From Paludibacter sp. (lineage in GTDB: Bacteria > Bacteroidota > Bacteroidia > Bacteroidales > Paludibacteraceae), in contig JAQTTH010000004.1 of the NCBI GenBank assembly GCA_028710895.1, positions 248,001 through 312,000 on the forward strand: 64,000 bases of DNA, written 5' to 3'. Position 1 is the first letter of the stretch; each line of letters begins with the position of its first letter. The notes beneath the pieces are model-generated. The model was not told the DNA's origin and made no database searches. It worked only from the letters and a program-made list of their open reading frames with translations. This document shows, in pieces, positions 8,361 to 17,427 of this stretch. The translations under genes were made by a program, and so were the position numbers.

Positions 8361-9824
8361 TTATTGAGCTGTAACGTTGAAAGTTATGTTGAGCGTGGCA
8401 GAGCCGCCGTTGTAAGTTGCAATCAGTTTTGTTACAACGCTGCTACCAGCTACACCATTATCGGGATGATTACCACCGAATACGTATAACTCTGTTTCGC
8501 TATGTCCGATACTACACCAAACCAAACCCTGAGCCCAGGCACCAGGCGTACCGTCTGCTTTTATCCAATAACCGGGTGCATCGGCTGTATAAGCAGGTGC
8601 GGTTTCGGTTACACTACCCTCATACAATTTAAGATCGCCGGATAAAATAGCCTGATGAATCTGATAGGTTGTTTTTTTGAATGCATCGCGAAGAAAATCT
8701 TTGATATCCACTTTCACACTTGCGTAGTCGTTGCTATAAACCTTGCTCATGCTTATACTTTTCTCAACGGCTTTTGGGTCTCCCGGAAGAGGTGTTTCAG
8801 GGTCCTGATATGATTTGACATTGATTTTTATTTTCAGCATAACAATTTTGTTATTCGCCATCAAACCATACTGAATTGTAAGTGTTTGTCCACCTTTTAA
8901 GTGACTAGGAAACTGTCCAACACCAATTTTATCATCCATAAAAATACCAGTCGAAGCATATACGCTGGCACTATCTCCCCAAGCTCCAACAAATCCATTC
9001 ATATCATACCAGAATCCTTTAGGATCAGCATTGGTTTCCTGATTATAACTACCATCCGGATTTAGTCCAATAATCTTCACATCCCCGATAGAACTTACAC
9101 CCAGGTCGCTCAATGCCTGTGCCAGATTAAACTGAACCGAATCTGCATCGTAGGTACTTTTGGCTAAAACATCAAGAGTAAGGTCCTGAGTTCGAACGAT
9201 TGGTGCTGTAATTTTGCCCGGAGCTTTTGCATGAATAGTAATAATAACGGCCGCACGTTTTTCGTTGTATTTCAGGCATTCAATAATCTTCAGAGTCTGT
9301 CCATCTGTCAAATGACCCGGATACTGACCAACGCCAAAGGCACCTGTCTCTGTGTTGAATTCAGCGAATACCATAGCAGTTGTTCCCCAGGTTGTAACAT
9401 CTCCATTAGTATCCCACCAGTGTCCCCATGGAGCATTTGTGTTGGTTGCAGTTCCTAAATCTTCGTGAGTTGAGCCCTGGATAGCAAAGCCTTTAATTTC
9501 AAGTGCTCCACTTTCGCCGGCTATACCGGCTACGAGTTGTTCTTTGGTTATTCCAAAGAGTGTCGCAATTGAATCCATGCTGATAGCCACTGTTGTACCA
9601 TCATACGAACTTTGACTAATGGTTATATCGGCGTTGTATTTAAGTATCAGGTTGGCATTTACTCCGGTCAATTGAGCTTCTTTGATTGAATCCTGACGAG
9701 CCATTTCAGCTTTTTCTGCATCGGTAAGAAAATGTAGTTTGCTGAAATCGAAGTTGTCTCCGCAACTAACAAGTCCTGTCATTAGTAACGACAGAAATGT
9801 AATGTATAAATATATTTTTTTCAT
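8361..9824 (-). CDS. surface lipoprotein made of three DUF4859 domains
   Basis: 487 residues; lipobox GLVSC (C21). After a short linker the protein is three copies of a module of about 135 residues (about 62-195, 200-335 and 345-487). Each copy shows an S-x-Y-x3-T/S-V start, a W/F-Y/W-D/K-xx-G-x5-WG turn and a GQ/GxxP[GS]H-type loop; the third copy is the most diverged. It stands directly downstream of SusD, the position usually taken by a surface glycan-binding protein (SusE/SusF-like), and repeated beta modules would suit such a role. DUF4859 has no established function known to me, so glycan binding is inferred from position and architecture. Its last copy's relative is fused to the peptidase-like protein next door. 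Confidence 0.75.
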   Translation of the reverse strand: MKKIYLYITFLSLLMTGLVSCGDNFDFSKLHFLTDAEKAEMARQDSIKEAQLTGVNANLILKYNADITISQSSYDGTTVAISMDSIATLFGITKEQLVAGIAGESGALEIKGFAIQGSTHEDLGTATNTNAPWGHWWDTNGDVTTWGTTAMVFAEFNTETGAFGVGQYPGHLTDGQTLKIIECLKYNEKRAAVIITIHAKAPGKITAPIVRTQDLTLDVLAKSTYDADSVQFNLAQALSDLGVSSIGDVKIIGLNPDGSYNQETNADPKGFWYDMNGFVGAWGDSASVYASTGIFMDDKIGVGQFPSHLKGGQTLTIQYGLMANNKIVMLKIKINVKSYQDPETPLPGDPKAVEKSISMSKVYSNDYASVKVDIKDFLRDAFKKTTYQIHQAILSGDLKLYEGSVTETAPAYTADAPGYWIKADGTPGAWAQGLVWCSIGHSETELYVFGGNHPDNGVAGSSVVTKLIATYNGGSATLNITFNVTAQ

Positions 9825-9903
9825 TGTTTTTTTCTTTTTGTATTACAGGTTGTTGACCCGATTGCATTTTACCGGGCCAACTACCCGCAACTGAATTTAT
9901 GAC

Positions 9904-11607
9904 TTAATTCGAAGCACCTGAATATCCGGTGTTTTGTTTGAGCGAAATATTAGCATCTATGGCTGATTTTGGAATCGGGAAATAATTCCAGAATGTCTCT
10001 GTGGTTGCGTTTTTACAGAACCACGATTTACCATTAAATACGTTACGTCCATCATTCATTGTGAAACGTACCAAATCCTGACGACGGTGATGTTCACCGG
10101 CAAATTCCCAGGCCAAATCGTCAAGTAATCCACCCAGTTTAATATCTGCTCCTCCTTCACTGGTAGTTACATACGAAGCAGGATCCCAGTTTGCATAACC
10201 TTCAGATGTATATTCGCGATGTCCGTAGTCGTAGTGGCTACCACCTTTTAAATCGGCTACAGTTCGGATTGCTTTTGCAGCCGATGTAAATGAACGTTTG
10301 CGAACATCGGTAATCAGGTCGGCAGCAGTTTGTTCATCACGGCCAATGCGTAACAGGCATTCAGCTTTAATAAACATGGCATCAGCTAGTCGGAAGAAAG
10401 GTACATCGTCGCCATACGTTCCACCATCGCCGGCTACAACTTCGTATTTCACAAAACGATAGCCTTCCTGTTGATAGGCACCCGGATTGTCGATAGAGTG
10501 AACTTTTAACGAGTAGTTAAGTACTCCCTGTCCCGACCAGTCATCAGCGCTGAAAGGTATGGGTGCGCCCGATTGTGGAATGGTTTTACCACTTGCATCT
10601 TTGGTTGCCGCTTTTTGTACACCACCGGTCCATGTATATCCTAAGCGGTTGTCGCTGGCATCGTAGCTTTCAATAAATTGAGGTATAGCGCAGCTACCGT
10701 TCCAGGGTGAACCTGTATAACCATATGCAGCCGCTCCGGCACCAACCAAACATTTATTAACCAGGTAATTATGACTGGCATTCTTCTTGTCCAGTGGTAT
10801 TGCAAAAATGACTTCAGGCGAAGTAGATATATCTTCTTTGAAATTATCGGAATAATTTGGAGCCAGTGCATAGCCTCCATCTTTCAATACTTCTTCCACT
10901 TCGGTCAACGCTTTTTCGTAGTACTGATTATCATTGGTATTGAAGTAGGTATTATAATTCAGATAAAGCTTCGCAAGCACCATATTGGCAGCGTATCTGT
11001 TAGGATATCCAAATACTTTTTTTGTTCCCAAATCCTCTTTTACAGCATTCAACTCGCGTACACAGAAATTGAAGATTGTATCTGCAACAACCTGTTTTGG
11101 CAGGTAACCTTTTGGCAAATTTTGAGTTGTTTCAAGAGGTACATTACGGAACGCATCAAGAAGCACATAATAATTTAAAGCGCGAATAAAGCGCATTTGT
11201 GCCTGATCTCTGCCTGTTTTGGGTAATACATCGAGGCATTTGTTTGCATATCCGATTCCTACGTAAGCATAAGTCCATAAAGCATCAATATGTCCAAGAC
11301 TTGAATTCCAACTATGTTTGTGCATATTTACATACAAATCACCCCAACCAATACCAATACGTTTGGGAGTCATATAAGTATCGGTACATTCTTCATTTAA
11401 ATCGAAATAACCGTTCCAACCCCAGTATAAAAAGCGGAACTGTGCATAGGCTTCACCCATCATATAACCTACAATGGCCGGGTCTTTTACATCGATTGTT
11501 TTGTCGGTCAATACATCGTACACATTTTCCGATACATCTGTACAAGCACTGAATGTTAACATTGAGCCTGCTATAAGACCCAAAATAGAATATTTTAGTA
11601 GTTTCAT
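9904..11607 (-). CDS. SusD/RagB family nutrient-binding outer-membrane lipoprotein
   Basis: 567 residues from the ATG at 11607; an in-frame ATG further upstream (11685) would overlap the susC end and hide the signal sequence, so the MKLLKYSILG start with lipobox SAC (C22) is preferred. The sequence has the SusD pattern: N-terminal helices with TPR-like repeats (FIRALNYYVLLDAFRNVPLE), a long glycan-binding middle, and the C-terminal RagB/SusD motif (LAWEFAGEHHRRQDLVRF). SusD caps the SusC barrel on the cell surface and delivers oligosaccharide. The gene starts 13 bases after susC. The real ligand is not evident from sequence; the surrounding GH127/GH43 genes suggest arabinose-bearing glycans. 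Confidence 0.95.
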   Translation of the reverse strand: MKLLKYSILGLIAGSMLTFSACTDVSENVYDVLTDKTIDVKDPAIVGYMMGEAYAQFRFLYWGWNGYFDLNEECTDTYMTPKRIGIGWGDLYVNMHKHSWNSSLGHIDALWTYAYVGIGYANKCLDVLPKTGRDQAQMRFIRALNYYVLLDAFRNVPLETTQNLPKGYLPKQVVADTIFNFCVRELNAVKEDLGTKKVFGYPNRYAANMVLAKLYLNYNTYFNTNDNQYYEKALTEVEEVLKDGGYALAPNYSDNFKEDISTSPEVIFAIPLDKKNASHNYLVNKCLVGAGAAAYGYTGSPWNGSCAIPQFIESYDASDNRLGYTWTGGVQKAATKDASGKTIPQSGAPIPFSADDWSGQGVLNYSLKVHSIDNPGAYQQEGYRFVKYEVVAGDGGTYGDDVPFFRLADAMFIKAECLLRIGRDEQTAADLITDVRKRSFTSAAKAIRTVADLKGGSHYDYGHREYTSEGYANWDPASYVTTSEGGADIKLGGLLDDLAWEFAGEHHRRQDLVRFTMNDGRNVFNGKSWFCKNATTETFWNYFPIPKSAIDANISLKQNTGYSGASN

Positions 11608-11620
11608 AATACTCAAATTG

Positions 11621-14600
11621 TTAGAAGTTAATAGATAGTCCGACTGTGTAAGAACGGATGGTTGGATACTTATCGCGGTCGTCAATACCAGGAGCCCTGA
11701 AATAATTAGATACCTCGGGATCTAATCCTGAATACTTGGTAATACAGAATAAATTCTGACCACTTACATACAAGCGGGCAGCCTGTATATATTTATTTAT
11801 TGCCTCGGTAAGCGGGAAATTATAACCCAATGTTGCACTTGATAACTTTACAAAGTCCCCATTTTCAATGTAATCGCTCCAAACGCCCTGCGACATAGAG
11901 CTTGATAATTGTACTAACTTTTGTTTTCCGGTGTTGGCATCCATAACTGCGGCTCCTGTAGCATCTACTGCTCCATACCAGTTAGCAGCCGATTTTAGTC
12001 GGTTGTAGGCGATAGAATTATTTTCGTAGAAAGCACGTTGTGCATTTAAAATCTGGAATCCAAACTGACCGGTGAATTGTAAATTCAAGTCAAATTTTTT
12101 GTAACGGAATGTATTGTTCCAGCCGGCATACACTTGTGGAAGTCCATTGCCCAATCGTTGGCGGTTGGCTTGTTCGTTATATTTGGTATCAAACTCTTTA
12201 GCTACCCAGCCTCCGTTTCCGTCAGAAACCTGCACCAGTACAAAGCCATCTTTGCTAACACCTACTGATTTTAATCCCCAGAAATCGCCTAAACGATGAC
12301 CTACTTCCATACAGTGAGTTGCTACAGAGATAGGATCGCTAACGCCACCTTCTTCTTTAAAGTTGTCGGTAACATACAAGTCGTTTGATAAGCTTAATAA
12401 CTTGTTTTCGTTGTGTGAGAGAGTCAGCGTTGCATTCCATTCGAAGTCTTTATTTTTTACCGGAATAGCATTAACCATTACCTCAATACCATTGTTACGC
12501 ATTTGTCCGACATTTGCTGTTGTTGTTCCATACATATTTGGTGGTACTGGTACAGCATAATCGAAAAGTAAGTCTACAGTTTTCTTTGTATAAAGGTCAA
12601 GTGATCCACTCAAACGGGAATTCAATACAGCCCAGTCAAGTCCGATATTTAACTCACGTGTAGTTTCCCATTTTAAATCCGGATTTGGATTTTGAGCCAC
12701 TTTCAATGAAGGTGTCCATACGCCATCTTCGCTTAAGTGCTTTCCGTAAGAATCGTAATCAAATGTTGTCAGTGAGACATAAGATAAATCTGGAATTTCA
12801 CCTGTAATACCATATCCCGAGCGAAGTTTCAAATTATTGACCCAGGTGATGTTTTTCATAAAATTTTCGTTGCTGATAGTCCAGCCAACTGAAGCTGCCG
12901 GGAACGAGCCCCACTGATTGTTTATTCCAAACTTAGAAGAACCTTCGCGGCGCAAGCTTACCATCACATTGTATTTGTTGTCGTAAGCATAAGTTGCCCG
13001 GCCAAAGAAGCCAATGAGGGTATTATCATTTTTATAAGAGCTCATGCTGGCTGAATGATCTTTGTCAGTCAGATAGGTTCCCTGACCAAGGTTATTGTAC
13101 AGATACGATTCTGATGGGAAGTTTGAATTTCCAGCAGCAAACCCATCGTAAACGTTGTATAAATAGCTATAACCAATAAGAGCAGAAACACGATTCTTTC
13201 CCAGTGTGAAGTTGTATTTTGAAGTTAACTCCATATTATCACTGCGTCCTGTATTGGATGACTTGGATGCAGAGCCCCTTACTTTTCCAATTGCCTGACT
13301 GTAGAACTTACTGCTGTAATAATTTTCAGAAGTCGACCCGTTTTCTTTTGATGAAAGCATTAAATTGGTCTGCCATCCTTTTATTGGTTCAATAGTGATA
13401 TTCCCTGTAACACGTGCGTAATTTGAGCGTGTATCTCCAATTAATTCATTTTGGATCTCTACCGGATTATAATATTGAAAACGGCTGAATTCTTCGTAAT
13501 ACGATCCATCAGCATTGTAAATAGGGGATGATGGATTGTGAATCAGTGCCTGGCGGTAGACATAAGCATTGTTGTTATTTGTGTTTTTGTGTGTACCATA
13601 CAGTACGCTTATATTGAATTTTAAGATATCGTTCAGGGCGTATCTGCTGAAGTCAAGTTGTGCTTTCAGATTACGATTATCGCTTTTACGCATAATACCC
13701 TGTTCGTCAGAATAGGTAACATTAGCCGAATAGGTCGATGTCGAACTTCCTCCATTAAATGACAATGAATGATTCTGTGTGTAACCAGATTTACGTGTAA
13801 CAGCTTTCAACCAATCTGTATCATATCCCTCGTACGGAAAGCTTGTGCGACCATAAATAATATCGCTGGTGGTCATAAAATCTGATTTTTTATACCACTC
13901 TGATAATGACACGTAGCTACTGTAAATTACACTTGATTTGGAGTCACGTCTGCCCGATTTGGTGGTTATCAAAATTACTCCATTTGCACCTCTTGTACCA
14001 TAAATAGCTGCTGCAGAAGCATCTTTTAATACGTCGATAGACGCAATGTTGTCAGGAGCCACAGTGGTGAGTGAACCTTCTACATTATCTACCAGAACCA
14101 GCGGAGACACATTCCCTGCTATGGTTCCAATACCGCGAAGCATAATGCTGGAAGTAGCATTTGGGTCACCTGATGATTTTACAATACTAAGTCCGGCAAT
14201 TTTACCTTTTACCAGTTCGGCAGCATCACCAATTTTACCCATGGTAAAATCTTCGGCTTTTACGCTGGCAACAGCGCTTGTTACATCGCCTTTGCGTTGT
14301 GTACCGTAACCGATAACCACAACTTCGTCAACCAGTTTCGTGTCTTCCTGCAAAACAACTTTGAGAAAACTTTCTGATTCGACATTCACCTGTTGGGTTT
14401 TGTATCCGATAAAGGAAATAACCAGCACAGGATTATCTGACTTCAGGTTCAATGAGAAACTACCATCGGGTTTACTGATGGTTCCGTTTGAAGTTCCTTT
14501 TTCTTTGATGGAAGCTCCAATGATTTCTTCGCCATTGCTGCTTACAACTTTACCTTTTATAACAGAGACTTTGGGAGCCGGAAGCGCTGTCTCTACTTTT

Positions 14601-14722
14601 ATGGCATTCGCGGAGTTTGCCATTAATTGACCGAGATTACAACCGGCCAGCAACATTGTACATGCTGCGAGCTTTAACACACTGCTACTGAAATAGCAAC
14701 TTGTTCTTCGATTTTTATTCAT
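11621..14722 (-). CDS. SusC/RagA family TonB-dependent outer-membrane transporter
   Basis: 1033 residues from the ATG at 14722 (MNKNRRTSCYF); a longer frame runs into the preceding GH127 and is less likely. After the signal region there is a carboxypeptidase-D-like beta-sandwich (IKGKVVSSNGEEIIGASIK, about 50-130), a TonB-box/linker region around DEVVVIGYGTQRKGDV, the plug domain with LVLVDNVEG and DASAAAIYGTRGANGV, and a long beta-barrel that ends in aromatic F (GLSINF). There is no STN domain, so it is not tied to an anti-sigma system; control is more likely by the HTCS at 19662. It imports the oligosaccharide captured by SusD into the periplasm. It is the second gene of the operon, 38 bases after GH127. 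Confidence 0.96.
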   Translation of the reverse strand: MNKNRRTSCYFSSSVLKLAACTMLLAGCNLGQLMANSANAIKVETALPAPKVSVIKGKVVSSNGEEIIGASIKEKGTSNGTISKPDGSFSLNLKSDNPVLVISFIGYKTQQVNVESESFLKVVLQEDTKLVDEVVVIGYGTQRKGDVTSAVASVKAEDFTMGKIGDAAELVKGKIAGLSIVKSSGDPNATSSIMLRGIGTIAGNVSPLVLVDNVEGSLTTVAPDNIASIDVLKDASAAAIYGTRGANGVILITTKSGRRDSKSSVIYSSYVSLSEWYKKSDFMTTSDIIYGRTSFPYEGYDTDWLKAVTRKSGYTQNHSLSFNGGSSTSTYSANVTYSDEQGIMRKSDNRNLKAQLDFSRYALNDILKFNISVLYGTHKNTNNNNAYVYRQALIHNPSSPIYNADGSYYEEFSRFQYYNPVEIQNELIGDTRSNYARVTGNITIEPIKGWQTNLMLSSKENGSTSENYYSSKFYSQAIGKVRGSASKSSNTGRSDNMELTSKYNFTLGKNRVSALIGYSYLYNVYDGFAAGNSNFPSESYLYNNLGQGTYLTDKDHSASMSSYKNDNTLIGFFGRATYAYDNKYNVMVSLRREGSSKFGINNQWGSFPAASVGWTISNENFMKNITWVNNLKLRSGYGITGEIPDLSYVSLTTFDYDSYGKHLSEDGVWTPSLKVAQNPNPDLKWETTRELNIGLDWAVLNSRLSGSLDLYTKKTVDLLFDYAVPVPPNMYGTTTANVGQMRNNGIEVMVNAIPVKNKDFEWNATLTLSHNENKLLSLSNDLYVTDNFKEEGGVSDPISVATHCMEVGHRLGDFWGLKSVGVSKDGFVLVQVSDGNGGWVAKEFDTKYNEQANRQRLGNGLPQVYAGWNNTFRYKKFDLNLQFTGQFGFQILNAQRAFYENNSIAYNRLKSAANWYGAVDATGAAVMDANTGKQKLVQLSSSMSQGVWSDYIENGDFVKLSSATLGYNFPLTEAINKYIQAARLYVSGQNLFCITKYSGLDPEVSNYFRAPGIDDRDKYPTIRSYTVGLSINF

Positions 14723-14760
14723 ACATTTAAATTTAAGATTATATTGAGTTTTGTGATTTC

Positions 14761-17205
14761 TTATTTTACTTTCCATTCCAATACTCCGCCCGATTCACCT
14801 TTTTGGAGCTTAGCTTCAATTTTTAGTCCGGTTGTTTTCACCGGTTTGAAGTTCAGACTGTTGTAGCAGTCTTTCAGCGTAGTGTATGGCTCGGTGGTTT
14901 CTACTTGTTTCCAGTCGTTTCCGGCTTTGTAATATAGTTTCCAGCTTTCGGGTACCCGGAAATTGCCGTCGTACTGGTCAATGTCGAGCCAGTAAACCTG
15001 CACGTTCGACACCGTTTCTTCTTTTTCGAATTCGTAGGCAAGCGTTTCGGGCGTTCCCCGCTTCATCCACCAGTAATGGTATGGCTTGGATATGTCCGAC
15101 GAGCTTTGTGGTTCCCATTGGTCGTTCACTCCCCAGGTTGGTTCTTCGGGCGATGCAATAAGCGTTGCGCCGGTTTGGATGGGAGCTTTTATCACCATGG
15201 TTTGTGCTTTGGAGGCAATGGTTGGCTCGGGAGTTGGGCGTGCCGCTTCGGCTTTCACCGGAATCCAAACGGCCATTTCGTTGGCACCGCGGTTTTGCCA
15301 GGTGGAGTAAGGAATGGCGGTGAACGGTACATCTTTCTGAACAACGCTATTTCCGTCATTTTCCAATTGGCGAGCCGTTCCGCTAAGCACCATCACGCCA
15401 TTGAGCAAGTCTTTGTTGAATTGAAAACTAATAGGCGCATTTTCAGGAATAAATTTGTTGAATACATGTTTATCGGCCTGGTCGGCACCTTCGATGCAAT
15501 ACATGATAGGCCCACGTTCGATAGCCATTTTGCCTTTGTCGTCAGCCACTTTATCGTTGGCTTGTATGCGGCGCACGGGCATTGGCAGTGCCAATTCCAC
15601 GCGGTCGCCTTTTTTCCACTGGCGGTTGATGGTGATATAACCTTTGTCTTTGGTGGTGGCAACAGCTTTGCCATTTACCAATACCTGAACGGGAGTTGTA
15701 AGTTTGTCGGCAAACGCATATAAATCGGTTGGGACAGGACTATTCTCAGCCCAGCCCGGAATGCGAAGTTTGAGTGCAAATGCGATTGATTTTGCCGGAT
15801 TTACGGTGATAGCCACTTTGCCATCCCACGGATACTCCGAAACCTGTTTCAGTTCCACGTTGTTTTTCTGAACAGCAATGTTGGCTGTGCTTTGGCAGTA
15901 TAGGTTTACGAATAAATCGTTGCCCAAAACGGCATAAGTATAACTCGGAACCGAAGCCACAAAACGGGTGATATTGCCCGGGCAACAAGCGCAACCAAAC
16001 CAGGCCTGACGCTCGTGCTGACCGGAAGATTCGAGCGGATTGTCGTAGAAAAACTTATTGCCGCTCAGCGAAACGCCCGAAATCACACCGTTGTACAGTG
16101 CCCGTTCCAATACGTCGATATATTTGGCATCGCCGGTGGCCAGAAACATACGTTCGTTCCAATACACATTGGCAATGGCGGCGCAGGTTTCGCAGTACGC
16201 TTGTTGGTTGTGCAGTTCGTAGTTTGGTCCGAAGCCTTCGCCCTGAGCGCGTGAACCGATTCCGCCGGTGATGTAGAGTTTTTTCGAAGCCATATTGTCC
16301 CAAATGCGGGTCAAAGCCTCAAAATAGGCGGCGTCGTTGGTCAAAGCTGCCACATCGGCTACTCCCGAGTACAAATATCCGGCCCGCACAGCGTGACCTT
16401 TGATTTCGTCTTGTTTGAGAATGGGTATGTGATCCTGGCTGTATTCATTCAGGTGGTGACCGTCGGTTCCACGTCCGGTTTCTTCTACAAAATACTTAGC
16501 CATAGCCAGGTAGTTGGCATTGCCGGTGACTTTGTAAAGTTTTGCCAATCCCATTTCTACAATGGGGTGACCCGATGGACGGTGAATTTGTCCGGCGTTT
16601 GGCCCGAATACTTTGCAAACCAAATCGGCATTTTTGATGGCTACATTGAGCAAGGTACGTTTTCCGGTAGATTGGAAATGCGCCACAGCTGCTTCGTACA
16701 AGTGGCCTGAATTGTATAACTCGTGGCTGTTTATTTTTTCCCAACGGGCTTTTCCCCACCAACCGCTGAGGCGGGCGCATTTGTTGGTAACGCATGTGGT
16801 GATATACCCATCAGGCTCTTGTGCTTTGGCTATCAAATTAATTACGCTGTCCAGATATTGATCCAGCTTTTTGTCGTATTTAGCCGCCAACGAGTAGGAA
16901 GCACCTTCAATGATTTTATAAGGATCGGTGTCGTCGAACGGAAAATCACCTTTATGCTCGCCTTTAATAAGTCCGCCTGCAAGTGCAAAATTATCGAACC
17001 GGCCATTTTTCTCACATTCATTAAATGCTGATGGAATGGAAATGGTGCGGTTTATCTCGATGCGTGGCGACCAGAACTGATCGGTGAAATGTACCTTGTT
17101 GAAAGGCACTTGAAAGATAGTTTGTTTTTGTTGTTTTTGAGCAGAAGCAGTAAGCAGAACTGCAGATGCTAGTGCCAAAGCAGAGACGTAGAAACGGATT
17201 TTCAT
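14761..17205 (-). CDS. GH127 beta-L-arabinofuranosidase-like glycoside hydrolase, operon head
   Basis: 814 residues from the ATG at 17205; the codon two before it is TTG and is not needed. Signal peptide about 1-22 (ALASAVLLTASA). Catalytic barrel to about 425 with the zinc-cysteine set of GH127: E339 and C341 in YCETCAAIAN, C407/C408 in FGCACCPGN. The C-terminal part ends in the same extra beta module as the GH127 at 106-2505 (YHYWWMKRGTPETLAYEFE), so the two are paralogues of the same architecture but well diverged, suggesting different linkages or steps. It is the first gene of the SusCD operon, unusual since susC normally leads, and its promoter carries the operator module described at 17237-17304. 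Confidence 0.9.
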   Translation of the reverse strand: MKIRFYVSALALASAVLLTASAQKQQKQTIFQVPFNKVHFTDQFWSPRIEINRTISIPSAFNECEKNGRFDNFALAGGLIKGEHKGDFPFDDTDPYKIIEGASYSLAAKYDKKLDQYLDSVINLIAKAQEPDGYITTCVTNKCARLSGWWGKARWEKINSHELYNSGHLYEAAVAHFQSTGKRTLLNVAIKNADLVCKVFGPNAGQIHRPSGHPIVEMGLAKLYKVTGNANYLAMAKYFVEETGRGTDGHHLNEYSQDHIPILKQDEIKGHAVRAGYLYSGVADVAALTNDAAYFEALTRIWDNMASKKLYITGGIGSRAQGEGFGPNYELHNQQAYCETCAAIANVYWNERMFLATGDAKYIDVLERALYNGVISGVSLSGNKFFYDNPLESSGQHERQAWFGCACCPGNITRFVASVPSYTYAVLGNDLFVNLYCQSTANIAVQKNNVELKQVSEYPWDGKVAITVNPAKSIAFALKLRIPGWAENSPVPTDLYAFADKLTTPVQVLVNGKAVATTKDKGYITINRQWKKGDRVELALPMPVRRIQANDKVADDKGKMAIERGPIMYCIEGADQADKHVFNKFIPENAPISFQFNKDLLNGVMVLSGTARQLENDGNSVVQKDVPFTAIPYSTWQNRGANEMAVWIPVKAEAARPTPEPTIASKAQTMVIKAPIQTGATLIASPEEPTWGVNDQWEPQSSSDISKPYHYWWMKRGTPETLAYEFEKEETVSNVQVYWLDIDQYDGNFRVPESWKLYYKAGNDWKQVETTEPYTTLKDCYNSLNFKPVKTTGLKIEAKLQKGESGGVLEWKVK

Positions 17206-17236
17206 GTACAATATTTTTTAAGGGCAAAATGACGTT

Positions 17237-17304
17237 GCAAATGAACGTATTTCATTTTAGTAAGGATAAAACAATAATCTAATTAAATGGTAAAATAGTC
17301 TAAA
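17237..17304 (-). promoter_or_regulatory. promoter and candidate HTCS operator of the GH127-SusCD operon
   Basis: A -7-like element (GCAAATGAACG on the plus strand, 17237-17247; TTCATTTG in gene direction) is followed by TCTA (17278), five bases, ATG, one base, TAAAATAGTC, a pyrimidine, and AAA (ending 17304). The region before the GH27 gene (19431-19498) has the same blocks at exactly the same spacing, 40 bases from box to TCTA. AAGGATAAAACAATA (17263-17277) also recurs, with one change, at 19576-19590 in reverse. A binding site for the HTCS at 19662 is the simplest reading. Confidence 0.6.
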
Positions 17305-17315
17305 AGAGAATTCAG

Positions 17316-17425
17316 AATGCATAATTCACAATTCATAGTTATCTTGCAGTTTTTCAGATTGAATCACGAGTAAAGAATACCATAACATTTCAAGATTATG
17401 CATTATGCATTGTGAATTATGCATT
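17316..17425. repeat. inverted copies of an AT-rich interspersed repeat
   Basis: AATGCATAATTCACAA (17316-17331) and its exact reverse complement (17410-17425) are separated by 78 bases, in the gap between GH127 and GH27. The same family appears once at 2621-2658. The right copy ends just before the GH27 stop codon. It could fold as a long hairpin and act as a terminator for GH27, but no T-tract is obvious. Confidence 0.55.
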
Positions 17426-17427
17426 AA

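Noticed and set aside
15076-15723. 215-codon plus-strand frame
   Set aside because: Antisense to GH127; composition of a shadow frame.
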